The position numbers and the translations under genes are program-made. The notes below the pieces were generated by a model, which was not told the origin of the DNA, did not search any database, and worked only from the letters and a program-made list of their open reading frames with translations. A stretch of DNA of 64,000 nucleotides from contig NW_024045136.1 in assembly GCF_012273895.1 (NCBI RefSeq), positions 1-64,000 on the forward strand, given 5' to 3'. This document shows positions 1 to 9,607 of the stretch, piece after piece (within the stretch, counting starts at the first letter, position 1; each line of letters opens with the position of its first letter). Origin of the DNA: Zerene cesonia. Taxonomy: Eukaryota > Arthropoda > Insecta > Lepidoptera > Pieridae.

Positions 1-904
1 ATAAGGTGTGTGATAGGATTTGAAACATTTATTTACACACAAGGGCACGTGACACGATTCGCAACAATAGGGAGATTTTTGCGACTCCCGACCTTCCAGT
101 AAGCACGCCATACACCGCTTAGTGAATTGACGTTTGCGCGCCAACCTTCTCTCTGTCGGTTTAAGTAAAACGAGCCAGTGCGCAGAAATAATGTGTCTAT
201 CCGGTTTATCCGCAGACGTATTGGTTGAAGCAGTATGCCTACGGTTTCGGGGGCAAAGTTAAAGATGATTACTGAGCATAGAATCTGCAAAAGCTGAAGA
301 CGGAAAGCTAAATGATATAATCAAGTACCACTTGTGGTTTATATGGTACGGGTTTAGTCTTAAATTGGGAAGAAACTGTAGGCAAGTCAGTAGATGAACC
401 ATTACATGTAGAAATCATCACGGTTAAGCGTTTCTTATCTTGCCACGATATGGACAAATTTTTACTTAAAACGTAATTAGACAGAAAACACGAATTTATA
501 TCAATAATTATTATTGATCTCTATCGGTGTAAAAGGTCAAAGCTCCTATCGCAATGATAAATGCATTTACGATATTCACGGGGTCTGATTCGACAAAAGA
601 TAAATTTCATAACTTCTTCTCGTAAAGATGCGCCTGAAAATTTCCGTCTTCAAAAGGGGATCCATAGAAAAGCAACTAATAATAGTTAGCATTTTGTGAA
701 TACCCAACATCAACCAGAACGAAGAGGCATAAAATCTCATGGCTGTTAGTGGGGAATCAATCCGACTGAAAAGAATCAGAGGCTATTTTAGTTGCATATA
801 GATTTGTTTCAGCCGCAGTTGGGTCTAAAATGTCATCGCTCCAATAGAGACGAAAAGCATCATATCCCGAACGTACAGCATGAACAGAACCAGTACACTC
901 ACTT
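1..904 (-). pseudogene. piggyBac-like transposase remnant
   Basis: Degraded cut-and-paste transposase read on the minus strand across several frames. At about 1-117 one frame shows a cysteine-rich C-terminal domain, RCMACLLEGRESQ then a CCESC and a PLCVNKC block, the pattern of the piggyBac zinc-binding tail. Near 600-680 another frame gives SMDPLLKTEIFRRIF, matching the conserved DYWSTDPLL..PIF block of PGBD4-type proteins. At about 790-860 a third frame gives DAFRLYWSDDILD followed by ETNLYA, matching the family's upstream FF..ELxD..TETNxYA block. Only about 550 bases separate the middle block from the tail where roughly 1.2 kb is usual, so much of the catalytic core is deleted. Stops are frequent. 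The element runs off the left edge of the window. Family assignment is by motif recall; I am fairly sure of it. Confidence 0.72.
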
Positions 905-1183
905 CTAAAATGCTTCTTTTGACCTTAAAAAGACTCCATAGAAGACCAAGTGGAGGTTTTGCCCTTCCAGTCGTGGGAGATCATCCGGTGCAGTTTTAGC
1001 GTCGAAAAATTCATCATCATATTCACTCTCGCTAGCAGCTTCTCGTTCAGCCTTCCTCTTAGCCCTGGCAGCATAGAGATGCGAGAGCATTCTCATCTCC
1101 CGCCTCCTCAAAACATCCGTCGCCAAACTTACCAATTCGGCGGGGGACATCCGCATCGCACGTCCCTTCAGGGGCTCTCCCAC
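905..1183 (-). pseudogene. Arginine-rich ORF of unknown family
   Basis: A 92-codon open frame on the minus strand with a charged helix-like stretch (RAKRKAEREAASESEYDDEF) and an Arg/Gly-rich lead-in that stays open except for one TGA up to about 1320. It has no ATG-led start at its left boundary; the first ATG is internal (MRMSPAEL). It lies directly upstream of the piggyBac-like remnant but in another frame, so it may be the frameshifted N-terminal part of that element, or an exon of an older gene. Codon content is GC-rich compared with the flanks. I do not recognise the protein. Confidence 0.35.
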
Positions 1184-1380
1184 TTCCCACTGATATCTAC
1201 CCCTGCGTTCCTGACTCGGATACCTACGCCCACGCGCACTTTGTCCTCGTACACCCCTAGCACTCCTTCGTCAACCCCTTCGTGCACCTCGTTGCGCATT
1301 CGCACTTCTCACATTTAAAAGTTCACTCCTATCATACACCTCAGAGGACACACACAAAGCGTGATATCCGGGGCTATAAA

Positions 1381-1480
1381 NNNNNNNNNNNNNNNNNNNN
1401 NNNNNNNNNNNNNNNNNNNNNNNNNNNNNNNNNNNNNNNNNNNNNNNNNNNNNNNNNNNNNNNNNNNNNNNNNNNNNNNN
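1381..1480. other. Assembly gap (100 N)
   Basis: Run of exactly 100 N. Round gap sizes of this kind are often placeholders rather than measured lengths. Confidence 0.99.
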
Positions 1481-1806
1481 TTAAATTGCCACAATCACTT
1501 TTCTGTTTAGTTATATGTTTGGCTTTTACGAGGAAAAAATTTTGATTTGTTTTTTCTATTTTCAGGACGCAGTTATAAAATGTCCGCTACTGCCAAATGA
1601 GATAGTTTTATCCGTATAAATGTAGATTAAGCGAAATAATTCATTATTATATTAATAATATAATTATTATTCGGGCGGTTATACACCGACGACATTATGC
1701 CATTATTTTGTATAGTTTTTTTTTATTTTATTTTTAGGCTTTTTTTTGTGGGGTCAATTCTATATTCGTTTGTACTGTACTTGTTTTGTTATTGAAATGT
1801 ACTATC

Positions 1807-1900
1807 TACTGGATACCATGTTCTTTTTTTTAATTCAGTAATTGAGTCGTTTTTGTTTTTTTTTTTTTTTAAGGAACGCTATGTTCTATGGTATCCAGTA
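1807..1900. repeat. Inverted repeat, 13-bp perfect arms
   Basis: TACTGGATACCAT at 1807-1819 pairs with ATGGTATCCAGTA at 1888-1900 around a T-rich centre. This may be a tiny MITE or a remnant terminal repeat pair. Confidence 0.6.
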
Positions 1901-2058
1901 ATTCAATGTATACATAGTTCGGATAAAATGTTTTATTCAAATTGATTATATATCGAATAATTTGTGAATTTTATATTTCCCTTTTTTTAATGTCAGTGAA
2001 AATTAATCATTGTCGTACAGTAAACAATTAGACTCATCAATTTCAAGTGTCCAGAGCA

Positions 2059-2091
2059 AAACTCTGCCTATGCGTGTTTTAGGCAGAGTTT
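2059..2091. repeat. Hairpin, 11-bp perfect arms
   Basis: AAACTCTGCCT at 2059-2069 pairs with AGGCAGAGTTT at 2081-2091 with an 11-base loop. The AGGCAGAGTTT word resembles one I recall from dispersed lepidopteran repeats, so it is more likely a repeat end than a gene-specific element. Confidence 0.6.
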
Positions 2092-2655
2092 ACTAATGAG
2101 CAATACAATAGACTTTGAACGTTACCTCCACGAAATAAGGTGGTAATTCCAATGAATATTTGATACGTCATTTTTCGGGCATTTTTGAGGAGCTTTTAAG
2201 GGGTTTACAAGAGTTAAAATTAAGCACGCATATATTTATGCAATTATCCAATCACCGGTCGCGGCCGGCTCTGTCGGTACGCAGGGCCGCACGCACACAT
2301 GCGTACATGACATCGCTCGGATATGAGAATACGCGATTTACTAAACATCTATTGATTGTACTAAGAGAATAAAATACTAATAATTTAGTAGGATACTTAA
2401 ATAATAATTTGGATAAAAAAATTTGAATGATTTTTGATAGTTCAAAGAATAAACAAAACCTTTAGAGGGAGCGTTGTTATTTTTTTTTTCTATCTTATCA
2501 AATTTGTAGCGTTAGGGTTCGAAGTCGCTATCAAATTAGCATAAATCCCGAAGCGTGTCATAGATTTCTGTTTTACTTTTTTTTTTTCTTGTTGCTACAA
2601 TCGATTTAAGGCGTTATTAAACACGCGTTAAGGTCGAAGATTTCTCTTAACGGCC

Positions 2656-2755
2656 NNNNNNNNNNNNNNNNNNNNNNNNNNNNNNNNNNNNNNNNNNNNN
2701 NNNNNNNNNNNNNNNNNNNNNNNNNNNNNNNNNNNNNNNNNNNNNNNNNNNNNNN
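2656..2755. other. Assembly gap (100 N)
   Basis: Run of 100 N. Confidence 0.99.
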
Positions 2756-3121
2756 CAAAAGCTTGTGACGTCACATCACACAAGATTTAAAAAAGTCCTA
2801 AGATGTGAAATTAATGTTTATGAAATTGTTACTTTTATTTATTTTTCATATATACATGTACAAATTCGATACATTTTACGTCACACATACATAAAGGGAG
2901 GTTCTTATAATGTGACAGCCTATGACAAGGAGTGGGAGGGGTCAAAAAACTAAAATTTTAATTATGTATTTTATGGATGGCCCCTTTCCAATATTACACT
3001 ACATTAACATTAACTTTAACATCTTAAAGTAAAATGGCAAAATAAAATTATTGTGAGTGAAAAAGACACAACTGCGGCCAAATTTAACATATCCACATCT
3101 TTTTACTTACAATATAATTAG
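2756..3121. other. 3' flank of the GTSF-like gene
   Basis: AT-rich DNA downstream of the minus-strand stop. TTTATT at about 2834 would read AATAAA on the minus strand and could be the poly(A) signal, giving a 3' UTR of roughly 270 bases. No other gene seen. Confidence 0.4.
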
Positions 3122-3427
3122 CTAATCATCCCAAATCTCATGATTAGGATCAGTTTCAGGCAAATATTCCCTTTGTAACATTGGTTTAGGGACTGCTATG
3201 GCTGCCTTCACAACTGGAGGCTTGTCTTCAGGAAATACAATGACTTTTGAAGGGCATTCTTCGGTATGTTTTATTATATCTTTGGCTGGCATGATGTGAG
3301 TCGCGTTGTATGGACAAAAGCTATAATCCAGTCTCTTATCTGGACATTTTACTATGTGCCGCTGTATGCGGGATCGCGGAATTCGATGCATCTTATTATA
3401 CGGGCAGGCGATGAAGGGATCGTCCAT
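3122..3427 (-). CDS. GTSF/Asterix-like CHHC zinc-finger protein
   Basis: Predicted 101-residue protein with two U11-48K-type CHHC fingers: C8-x5-H14-x9-H24-x3-C28 and C38-x5-H44-x9-H54-x3-C58. A proline-rich segment and an acidic tail ending EIWDD follow. Two tandem CHHC fingers plus an acidic, Trp-bearing tail is the layout of gametocyte-specific factor 1 (GTSF1/Asterix), a small partner of PIWI proteins. In the family the first finger binds RNA and the tail contacts the PIWI protein, supporting slicing or transcriptional silencing of transposons. I chose the ATG at 3427 because family members start just before the first finger and because TTATTACAG, a good splice acceptor, ends four bases before it (3432). 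The frame is open 24 codons further upstream, so an unspliced start at 3499 is possible. The GTSF call is firm; which paralogue is not known. Confidence 0.8.
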   Translation of the reverse strand: MDDPFIACPYNKMHRIPRSRIQRHIVKCPDKRLDYSFCPYNATHIMPAKDIIKHTEECPSKVIVFPEDKPPVVKAAIAVPKPMLQREYLPETDPNHEIWDD

Positions 3428-3844
3428 GATTCTGTAATAAGACGAATAATTTTGATACAGGAATAATTCCGGATCGTAGCTGTGAATGGAGAATGTCATC
3501 GTTTAGTGGGTATAGCTTCGTGTGACCCCCACATAATCCCTCGTGCAGTAAAACTGAAGAAGAGGATGCGTAAATACATTTCCTGACGTAAAAAACCGGT
3601 AATTCCAGATAAATATATAATTGTCCTAAATTTTTCGTATGAAAGAAGAGAAGTAACTCATGATTCTTCACAAAATATTATATTCTCAAATATACAATAA
3701 ATTAAATCATGCAAAAAAGGAGAAATCCTACTTTTATCTGGTACGTATGCAATTTGCTAGTTTGTAATATTAATTGCACGTAACAAGATGATTGTTATTT
3801 GTTTTTTTTTTAACCTCTATCTATTTTGTTTACTGCCGGTCGTA

Positions 3845-3895
3845 CCGGTTCCAGCTGACACTGACACCTTTTGCTGTCAGCTGTCATTCTCAGAT
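3845..3895 (-). promoter_or_regulatory. Paired CAGCTG boxes upstream of the GTSF-like gene
   Basis: CAGCTGACA and TGTCAGCTG form a 9-bp inverted pair about 420 bp upstream of the chosen start codon. CAGCTG is a known core-promoter E-box in insect housekeeping genes (Ohler motif 5 type). With the predicted 5' UTR intron, this is a plausible promoter location. Nothing else is seen in 3500-3936. Confidence 0.35.
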
Positions 3896-3936
3896 TATTA
3901 ATTATCTGTAGCGTTAACGTTTAATGATTGCTGTGA

Positions 3937-4130
3937 TCCCTACTAATATTATAAATGCGAAAGTAACTCTGTCTGTCTGTCTGTTACGCTTTCACGCTTA
4001 AGCCACTGAACTGATTTTGATAAAATTTGGTATGAAGATAGAACTGAATTTCGGAAAGGACATAGGATACTTTTTATCGCGAAAAAAGGGTAGAAAGGGT
4101 TGAAAGAGGGGATGAAAGTTTGTATGAAAG
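3937..4130 (+). mobile_element. Helitron-like element, 5' part
   Basis: Begins TCCCTACTAATATTATAAAT as in the main family of the window, then shows the CTGTTACGCTTTCACGC variant. Its 3' end is lost in the gap that follows. Confidence 0.65.
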
Positions 4131-4230
4131 NNNNNNNNNNNNNNNNNNNNNNNNNNNNNNNNNNNNNNNNNNNNNNNNNNNNNNNNNNNNNNNNNNNNNN
4201 NNNNNNNNNNNNNNNNNNNNNNNNNNNNNN
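4131..4230. other. Assembly gap (100 N)
   Basis: Run of 100 N. Confidence 0.99.
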
Positions 4231-4538
4231 AATAATCAATGAATGTAATAATTTTGTGCCAAACTGAGTGTCAAATAACTTGGTAAACAATATTTTTCTA
4301 AATCTATAGATTTAGCGCAGTATACTGCGCTATTACAAGGTTATGTCAGCGCTTCATATTTGTAGTGCTGTGCTAAAAATAACAGGCAAGTATCGTTATC
4401 TGTTCTTATACAGTTATACTTATAATATAAAATAATACGTTTTGTTTTTCTTTTTAAGAATTTTAAAATGGTCTATAAAATAACTTTTATGAAATATAAA
4501 AATAAAACTATGACCGAACCGAACGCGCGAAAGAAAGT
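4231..4538. other. No gene seen
   Basis: AT-rich spacer between the gap and the tandem repeat. No ORF or known motif that I can support. Confidence 0.6.
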
Positions 4539-4634
4539 AGCATTTTTATATTTAGGTTGAAAATGGTAACCCCAAATGGCGTTACTAGCATTTTTATACA
4601 TAGATTAAAAATGGTAACCCTAAATGGCAATATG
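4539..4634. repeat. 48-bp tandem duplication
   Basis: Two diverged 48-bp units beginning AGCATTTTTATA at 4539 and 4587, each carrying AAATGGTAACCC and AAATGGC. They sit in the 5' leader of the Tc1-like element. Confidence 0.75.
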
Positions 4635-4635
4635 G

Positions 4636-4647
4636 GCCGCCATTTTG
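4636..4647 (+). promoter_or_regulatory. YY1/Pho-like site GCCGCCATTTTG
   Basis: Exact match to the classical YY1/Pho consensus, about 200 bp upstream of the transposase ATG. It may be part of the element's own promoter. Confidence 0.35.
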
Positions 4648-4845
4648 TGACGCTAAAACAGTCGTCTGTTGTCGTTTCGTGCGCATAGACCACGTTCTTC
4701 AAGTGTTTTCGATCTGTTTTTATTTGATTACCCGGCTTTCGTTTAATGGACTGTTTCTGCTTTTCAAACTGACATCGGCGCTAAATCGGACTTCGCTTAT
4801 GTTTTGTATTATGTTTTATGTTCTTTTTACTTTTGGTGCATAATA

Positions 4846-5691
4846 ATGCCTAAACGTGGACAAACATTGAAAAGTGGAGCCCGTGAGTTAATCATCAAGC
4901 TGCAAGATTACTTTGAGCGGGAGCGGCAAAATTGCGGACCCCTGGTACCTGTCGAACAAGTACAAGAACGCGTCTCTCAGGCGCTTGGAGTTAGCAAACG
5001 AACGATAACAAATATTAATAAAGAAAAGTTCTGCTCGACTGGCATGGAAGATAATATTTTACGTACTCCGAAGAAGAAACGTACAACTAAACCCGTGACA
5101 GATATAGACACCTTTGACGCCGATGCAATCAGAAATCATATACGTATATGGTTACTATTCCAGAAATGAATATCTCAACAGGAAGAAGCTTTTGGCATCG
5201 TTAAGAGAAGCTGGACTGTTTAGCGGGGGTAAAACTGCTTTAACCAAAATCTTAAAAGATATTGGTTTTTCGATAAAAAAAACAGACAAAAAAAAATTTT
5301 ATTAGAACGATACGACATAATTTTAAAACGGATAAGTTTTTTGAGAGAAGCAAAGAAAATTGATAACTGAGATAATGTCGTGTTCATTGACGAGACATGG
5401 CTAAACGCCAATCACACGGTTTCCCGTTATTGGACGGATGATACACAAGCGTCGACGTCAAAAGTGCCTATGGGTAAGGGGGCCCGTCTGATAATATGCC
5501 ACGCAGGTTGTGCAAAATACGGCTTTGTGGAGAACGCGTTACTGGCATTTGAATCAAAAACCACAAATGACTACCACGAGGAAATGAATGCCACATTTAA
5601 AGAGTGCTTCCAGAACGTGCTTTTGCCCAGCCTACCAGAGCCTTCTGTAATATTCATGGATAATGCCTCCTATCACTCGGTTCAAATATAG
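4846..5691 (+). pseudogene. IS630/Tc1/mariner-type DDE transposase, broken
   Basis: The ATG at 4846 (MPKRGQTLKSG) opens a basic N-terminal region with a helix-turn-helix-like stretch (VSQALGVSKRTITNI). The reading moves to the +2 frame near 5140, then to another frame at an A-rich run at about 5278-5300. A TGA at about 5370 precedes VVFIDETW, which carries the first catalytic Asp. The second catalytic Asp is in IFMDNASYHS at about 5655. The frame ends at 5691 before the third acidic residue, so the C-terminus is missing. At least two frameshifts, one stop and a 3' truncation make this non-functional. The DETW and MDNASYH blocks are typical of the superfamily; the exact family is not certain. 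Confidence 0.8.
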
Positions 5692-5769
5692 AAACCACCT
5701 ACCCAAGCTAATAAATAAGACCAAGACCAAGGCTGACCGTGCAAGACTTGAGCAAGAACAAGACATAGC

Positions 5770-5793
5770 CTGCAAGACTCTTGCGTCTTGCAG
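5770..5793. repeat. Hairpin, 9-bp arms
   Basis: CTGCAAGAC and GTCTTGCAG separated by 6 bases, in a stretch rich in CAAGAC words (5751-5795) just after the broken transposase. Confidence 0.55.
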
Positions 5794-6160
5794 CTAGGAC
5801 TTAGCGCTATTTCACTGAGTAGTTAGGTGTAACAGTTCGGTGTATAGGTAGGTACGCTTAGGAATTCTATGAGACGCAAAAAACTGTATCAAAGAATATG
5901 AAAAACTGGACCTATGCGCATTACGACTAATACCATAAACATAGCGAATAAAAAAATATCTATTAAAATCAAACTGAGTGCATGCATAGTTATGTTTTAA
6001 CCATCGGCACTTTGATAATGCGGCACCAAAGGTTTTGTACTTACTTCTCAAAGAAATTTGCCGCTTTTCGGAAGTACATGGTTATGATACACGCGCCGGC
6101 GGCTTCTTTTGAAATCTAAAACAATCGTTGCCGCCACGCCGAAATCATAACATTTGACAC
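5794..6160. other. No gene seen
   Basis: Spacer between the Tc1-like remnant and the Harbinger end. A 79-codon minus-strand frame has no recognisable features. Confidence 0.55.
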
Positions 6161-6435
6161 TAATGCTGGGGCCACACTAACGAAAAATGCCATTAATTAT
6201 CGCAATAATGGACGTTAACCGTAGGTGTAGCCGCGACTTAACCCGATAATTTGACAACATCATTAACATTGCCGTTTGGCGTTAGGCGATAGCTCAAGTG
6301 TCGGTACATCAAAAGATTAACGCGATAATTATTGCGATGAAGCGGCCCCACTACGTATTGTCAGTGTGCGTCGTGAGCGCGACGGGATCGCACGTGTTTC
6401 AATGTGTTTTGTGTTTTGAAATACGTACTGTGAAT
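6161..6435 (+). mobile_element. Left end of PIF/Harbinger element 1
   Basis: TAATGCTGGGGCCACACTAACG at about 6161-6182 looks like a terminal inverted repeat next to a TAA target site. It is followed by short subterminal words (ATTAATTATCGC, GGCGTTAGGCGATA). A closely similar terminus occurs at 15544. The matching right end was not found near 9300-9600. Confidence 0.55.
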
Positions 6436-8006
6436 ATGGAGTGGAGTAACGAAAAAGTAATTACGTTTCTCGAGATTCTGCAAACGGAACCATGTTTGTG
6501 GGATCCAAAACTCAAAAGTTTCAAGAATCGTGGAACACAAAGTGATGCTTGGAGACGAATAATGGAATTATTACCTTTTCAAACAACTATTGAAGAAATG
6601 AAAAAGAAGAAGGAAAGCCTAATGGGTTATTATAGAACCCATTTAAACTCTTTGAAGTCCGGAGCTGGAAAAGATGACGTGTACACAACTAATTGGTTTG
6701 CATTCGAAACGATGGACAATTTCCTACGAGGAGTATATGATAGTAGCCGCACATTAAATACAGAGGTAAGTAATAATATTAGTCAGTCATTGTGTCAATG
6801 TAGTCAGTACCTAGCAAGTAGGTTTTTGGGTTTTAAGGTTCTATCGGTATTTATTTAGTATTAAAATATTTTTAGGGTTCCTACTAGAAAGATGCATACT
6901 AGTTAGGAACCCTATTGCTGTCACTCTGCTGTCTGCCTGTTTGTCTGTCCGTCTGCGTGTCAATGTCTATATCCAATCTGTCTGTCCGTCCTTCCATCTG
7001 TCCATCTGTCTTGTGTGTCTATGTGACTGTCCGTCAGTAAAACTTATTTAAATATAATATTCTTTTAATTTTCTTTCAGACATACGACGACAATGAGGTT
7101 CAAGAAAGAAGTGAGGAAAGAAATGATGGTAACGAAAATAGTCCTCATTTGTCTACAGAAACAGAAGAAGCTTCGCAAAATATACAAGAAGCAAATGGAA
7201 CTCGTCCAAGAGAAAATAAAATTTTTCAAAATTATGGTAAAAAAAGACAACCGAGGGACGAGTTGCCTCAAGAAATCAAAGCAGCGCGACGTCAAATGGA
7301 CGAAGCTTTTGAAGTCATGAAAGAAAAGAAAGATGATGAATATGAAATGTTTGGAAGACTGATCGCAAGTAAACTAAAAAAAATAAGAAATCTAAACACG
7401 CGTGATATATTAATGAGTGATATTCACAATTTAGTATTTCGAGCATGTATGGCAGATCGACTTGAGCAACAGTCTGCAGTACCTCAGTTTTCTACGTGTT
7501 TGTCTCCAGCATCCAGTCCATCACCAAATCCTTTGACATGCCATTCGCCTCCAGGCAACTCCACATCCCTGTCTCCACACCATCAAGTATTCAATCCATC
7601 GCTAAATTCTTCAACATACCATTCGCCTCCTGGCCACTCCACATCCCTGTCTCCACACCATCAAGCATTCAGTCCATCGCTAAATTCTCCGACATACCAT
7701 TCGCCTCCTGGCCACTCCACATCCCTGTCTCCACACCATCAAGCATTCAGTCCATCGCCAAATCCTCCGACATACCATTCGCCTCCAGAGCATTCCACAT
7801 CCCTGTCCCCACACCATCAAGCATTCAGTCCATCGCCAAATCTTTCGACATACCAGTCACCTCCACCTCACGATACAAATAGTCCATCTTCAGATCAGTT
7901 CTCAGTTCAAACTCCCCAAGAAAACTTCCTAGAATTACCACCGCCAACCCGGGCCTCTCAAATAGTAATTACAGAGTCTGGTGAAATAAAGATAATTAAA
8001 GATTAA
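6436..8006 (+). CDS. MADF/BESS-like DNA-binding protein of PIF/Harbinger element
   Basis: Two exons: 6436-6765 (110 codons) and 7080-8006 (308 codons plus stop), joined in phase 0 by a GTAAGT donor and a TTTTCTTTCAG acceptor, about 418 residues. The N-terminus (MEWSNEKVITFLEILQTEP to about residue 100) has the MADF pattern: start helix, W residues and DAWRRIMELL. Around residues 190-240, DEYEMFGRLIASKLKKI and LMSDIHNLVFRACM resemble a BESS motif. The rest is a Ser/Pro/His-rich tail of 26-residue repeats. In animal PIF/Harbinger elements a second gene encodes a MYB/SANT- or MADF-type protein that helps the transposase reach DNA or the nucleus. It faces the transposase, 191 bp apart. I chose ATG 6436 since MADF proteins start right at this helix, though the frame is open to 6298. 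No disabling change is visible. Confidence 0.82.
6872..7020 (+). repeat. Repeat insertion in the MADF gene intron
   Basis: The 314-bp intron holds AGGGTTCCTACTAG and CTAGTTAGGAACCCT as an inverted pair, followed by a run of CTGTCTGTCCGTC-type repeats. This resembles a dispersed lepidopteran repeat with GGTTCC ends that I recall. A related word (GGTACGGAACCCT) is at about 9413. Confidence 0.5.
7539..7871 (+). repeat. 78-bp coding tandem repeat, four and a part copies
   Basis: Units start at 7539, 7617, 7695, 7773 and 7851 (partial), exactly 78 bp apart. Each codes for 26 residues with HSPPGHSTSLSPHHQAF at the core. The period is a multiple of three, so unit gain or loss keeps the frame. Confidence 0.92.
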
Positions 8007-8131
8007 AAACTTATGTAAAATGTTAATTACTTCAAGAAACAAATTAATGAAAGACATAAATACAGAGTATGTTGTTTTATTTTCTAAAGTATTTAAATAA
8101 TCAAATCAAACATTTATTTAAAAACATAAAA

Positions 8132-8178
8132 GGGTACTTCCTCTTCCCCGACCTCAGGGGGAGCACGAGGAAGTACCC
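8132..8178. terminator. Hairpin between the convergent Harbinger genes
   Basis: GGGTACTTCCTC (8132-8143) and GAGGAAGTACCC (8167-8178) are perfect 12-bp arms, with an inner TTCCCC/GGGGGA pairing. It lies midway between the two stop codons, in the 3' region of both genes. A role in 3' end formation is a guess. Confidence 0.45.
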
Positions 8179-8197
8179 ATTTTACGTTGTCGACACC

Positions 8198-9301
8198 TTA
8201 CAAATTATTCATGGTCCTGAAATGTTCTGCGAATTTATTCCTAACCTGGATTGCTGTTAAAGCTGAACGTCGTGCAATACTCTTCATTGACTTGAAAGCG
8301 CCTTCGCCTTTTCCAATGTCTTTTCTCCAAGTTCCAGGATTTATTGTTTCTCTGTTGACAATTGTGTCAGTGTAACCCGGTGGGGTGTAAATTGACCGGG
8401 AGTTAGAACTTTTTCTCAAAAAGTTATGTAATAAAGCACATGCCATTACGACTCTTGAAGCTTCATTTGGTTGTAGAGCTATAGGTTTTCTAAGAACTCG
8501 AAACCGTGCTGACATAACACCAAATGCGTTTTCCACAACAATACGTACAGAAGAAAGTTTACGATTGAAGTTTCGTTGTGTACTTCCTTCGGGGTGGTCT
8601 CCGGGAAATGGTTTCTTTATGTTGGGGTGCAATGGAAATGCATTGTCAGCAACAAAAACGTAAGGCACATTTACATCGCCATCAGAAAGTGGTTCAGGTT
8701 GTGGTAAATGTAAGGAATTTGTCTGAAGTTTTTCGAATAAAACACAATCTCTGAATACACCACCGTCACTGATTCTACCCTTGTTGCCTACATCGCAAAA
8801 CATAAAACAAAAATTGCGATCCACTAAGGCCATCAACACAATACTAAATGAATGCTTATAATTAAAAATTTCAGACCCACTGTGAATCGGTGACACCATG
8901 ACAACATGTTTACCATCGATTGCTCCCAAGCAATGAGGAAATGTATCTCTAAAATCAGATTCCTTTTGTAGCCATTCGTTTTCATTCTCAGGTAACTTGA
9001 TCATGTCCTTCAATACAGATATAAGAGCAGCACAACATTCTCTTACAATATTGGAAATCACTTGGTGAGACATCTTGAACAAATAATGTAAGCTTCTGTA
9101 GCTATCTCCTGTAGCTAAATATCGTAAAGTAACCGCTAGTCGAATTTTGGCAGGTATAGTTAGAGGAAATTTAGTTTTTTGTTTTTCTATCAAAGGCCCA
9201 ACTCTACTTAAAATTAATTCGAAATCAGTTGCTGACATTCGAACGAATCCCTCAAACTGGTTGCTTGGTTCAGCTACTAGGTCGTAGAATATTTCTTCCA
9301 T
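8198..9301 (-). CDS. PIF/Harbinger DDE transposase, intact
   Basis: A 367-residue open frame from ATG 9301, uninterrupted. Helix-turn-helix-like region at residues 45-85 (IRLAVTLRYLATG, YRSLHYLFKMS). The DDE nuclease core follows: D129 in CLGAIDGKH, the FNYKHSFSIVLMALVD and GNKGRISDGGVF blocks, D219 in FVADNAFPL, and E257 in VVENAFGVMSARFRVL, all standard for DDE_Tnp_4/Harbinger. The family excises and inserts DNA with a 3-bp target duplication. ATG 9301 is preceded by ATTTTGCAG|ACT, a good acceptor, so an upstream exon may exist, but I find none before 9608, where another element begins. The sequence may therefore be slightly 5'-truncated. Intact catalytic residues and no stops suggest a recent insertion. 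Confidence 0.9.
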   Translation of the reverse strand: MEEIFYDLVAEPSNQFEGFVRMSATDFELILSRVGPLIEKQKTKFPLTIPAKIRLAVTLRYLATGDSYRSLHYLFKMSHQVISNIVRECCAALISVLKDMIKLPENENEWLQKESDFRDTFPHCLGAIDGKHVVMVSPIHSGSEIFNYKHSFSIVLMALVDRNFCFMFCDVGNKGRISDGGVFRDCVLFEKLQTNSLHLPQPEPLSDGDVNVPYVFVADNAFPLHPNIKKPFPGDHPEGSTQRNFNRKLSSVRIVVENAFGVMSARFRVLRKPIALQPNEASRVVMACALLHNFLRKSSNSRSIYTPPGYTDTIVNRETINPGTWRKDIGKGEGAFKSMKSIARRSALTAIQVRNKFAEHFRTMNNL

Positions 9302-9303
9302 AG

Positions 9304-9607
9304 TCTGCAAAATAAAAAAAAGTTGAAAAAATATTTGTATTACTTCAAAAGTACACTTCAATGTATGGATGGTATGAATGAAAGATAGGAGAGAAACAAT
9401 ACTAATGTGTAGTGGTACGGAACCCTGGGTGCGTCAATATAACTGGCATTTGACAAAATATATTTATGCTTTACAATCTGTCCACGGTTTGCAGTGAACA
9501 GTATAAACTAAAAAGTTTAACATGGTAATACCGGTCATTCTTATATTTAAAACAAACTTTAGTTAATAAACATAGAAATACTTACTTATTTTATTTTAAA
9601 TAAAATA
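9304..9607. other. Junction between Harbinger and hAT elements
   Basis: No gene. Contains a GTGGTACGGAACCCTGGGTGCG fragment at about 9411 of a dispersed repeat, and the presumed 5' leader of the hAT copy. I cannot place the right Harbinger terminus or the left hAT terminus. Confidence 0.45.

Larger units (their letters stand above)
1481..2655. other. AT-rich non-coding stretch with foldbacks
   Basis: I see no gene. The stretch has long poly-T runs and two inverted repeats listed separately (1807-1900 and 2059-2091). A GC-rich patch at about 2250-2330, with CGGCCGGC and several CpGs, lies inside a 70-codon open frame with no recognisable protein features, probably chance or a repeat fragment. 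Confidence 0.6.

Noticed and set aside
7496..7882. 128-codon repeat-rich frame in the second reading frame
   Set aside because: It is the shadow of the 78-bp coding repeat in the MADF protein gene.
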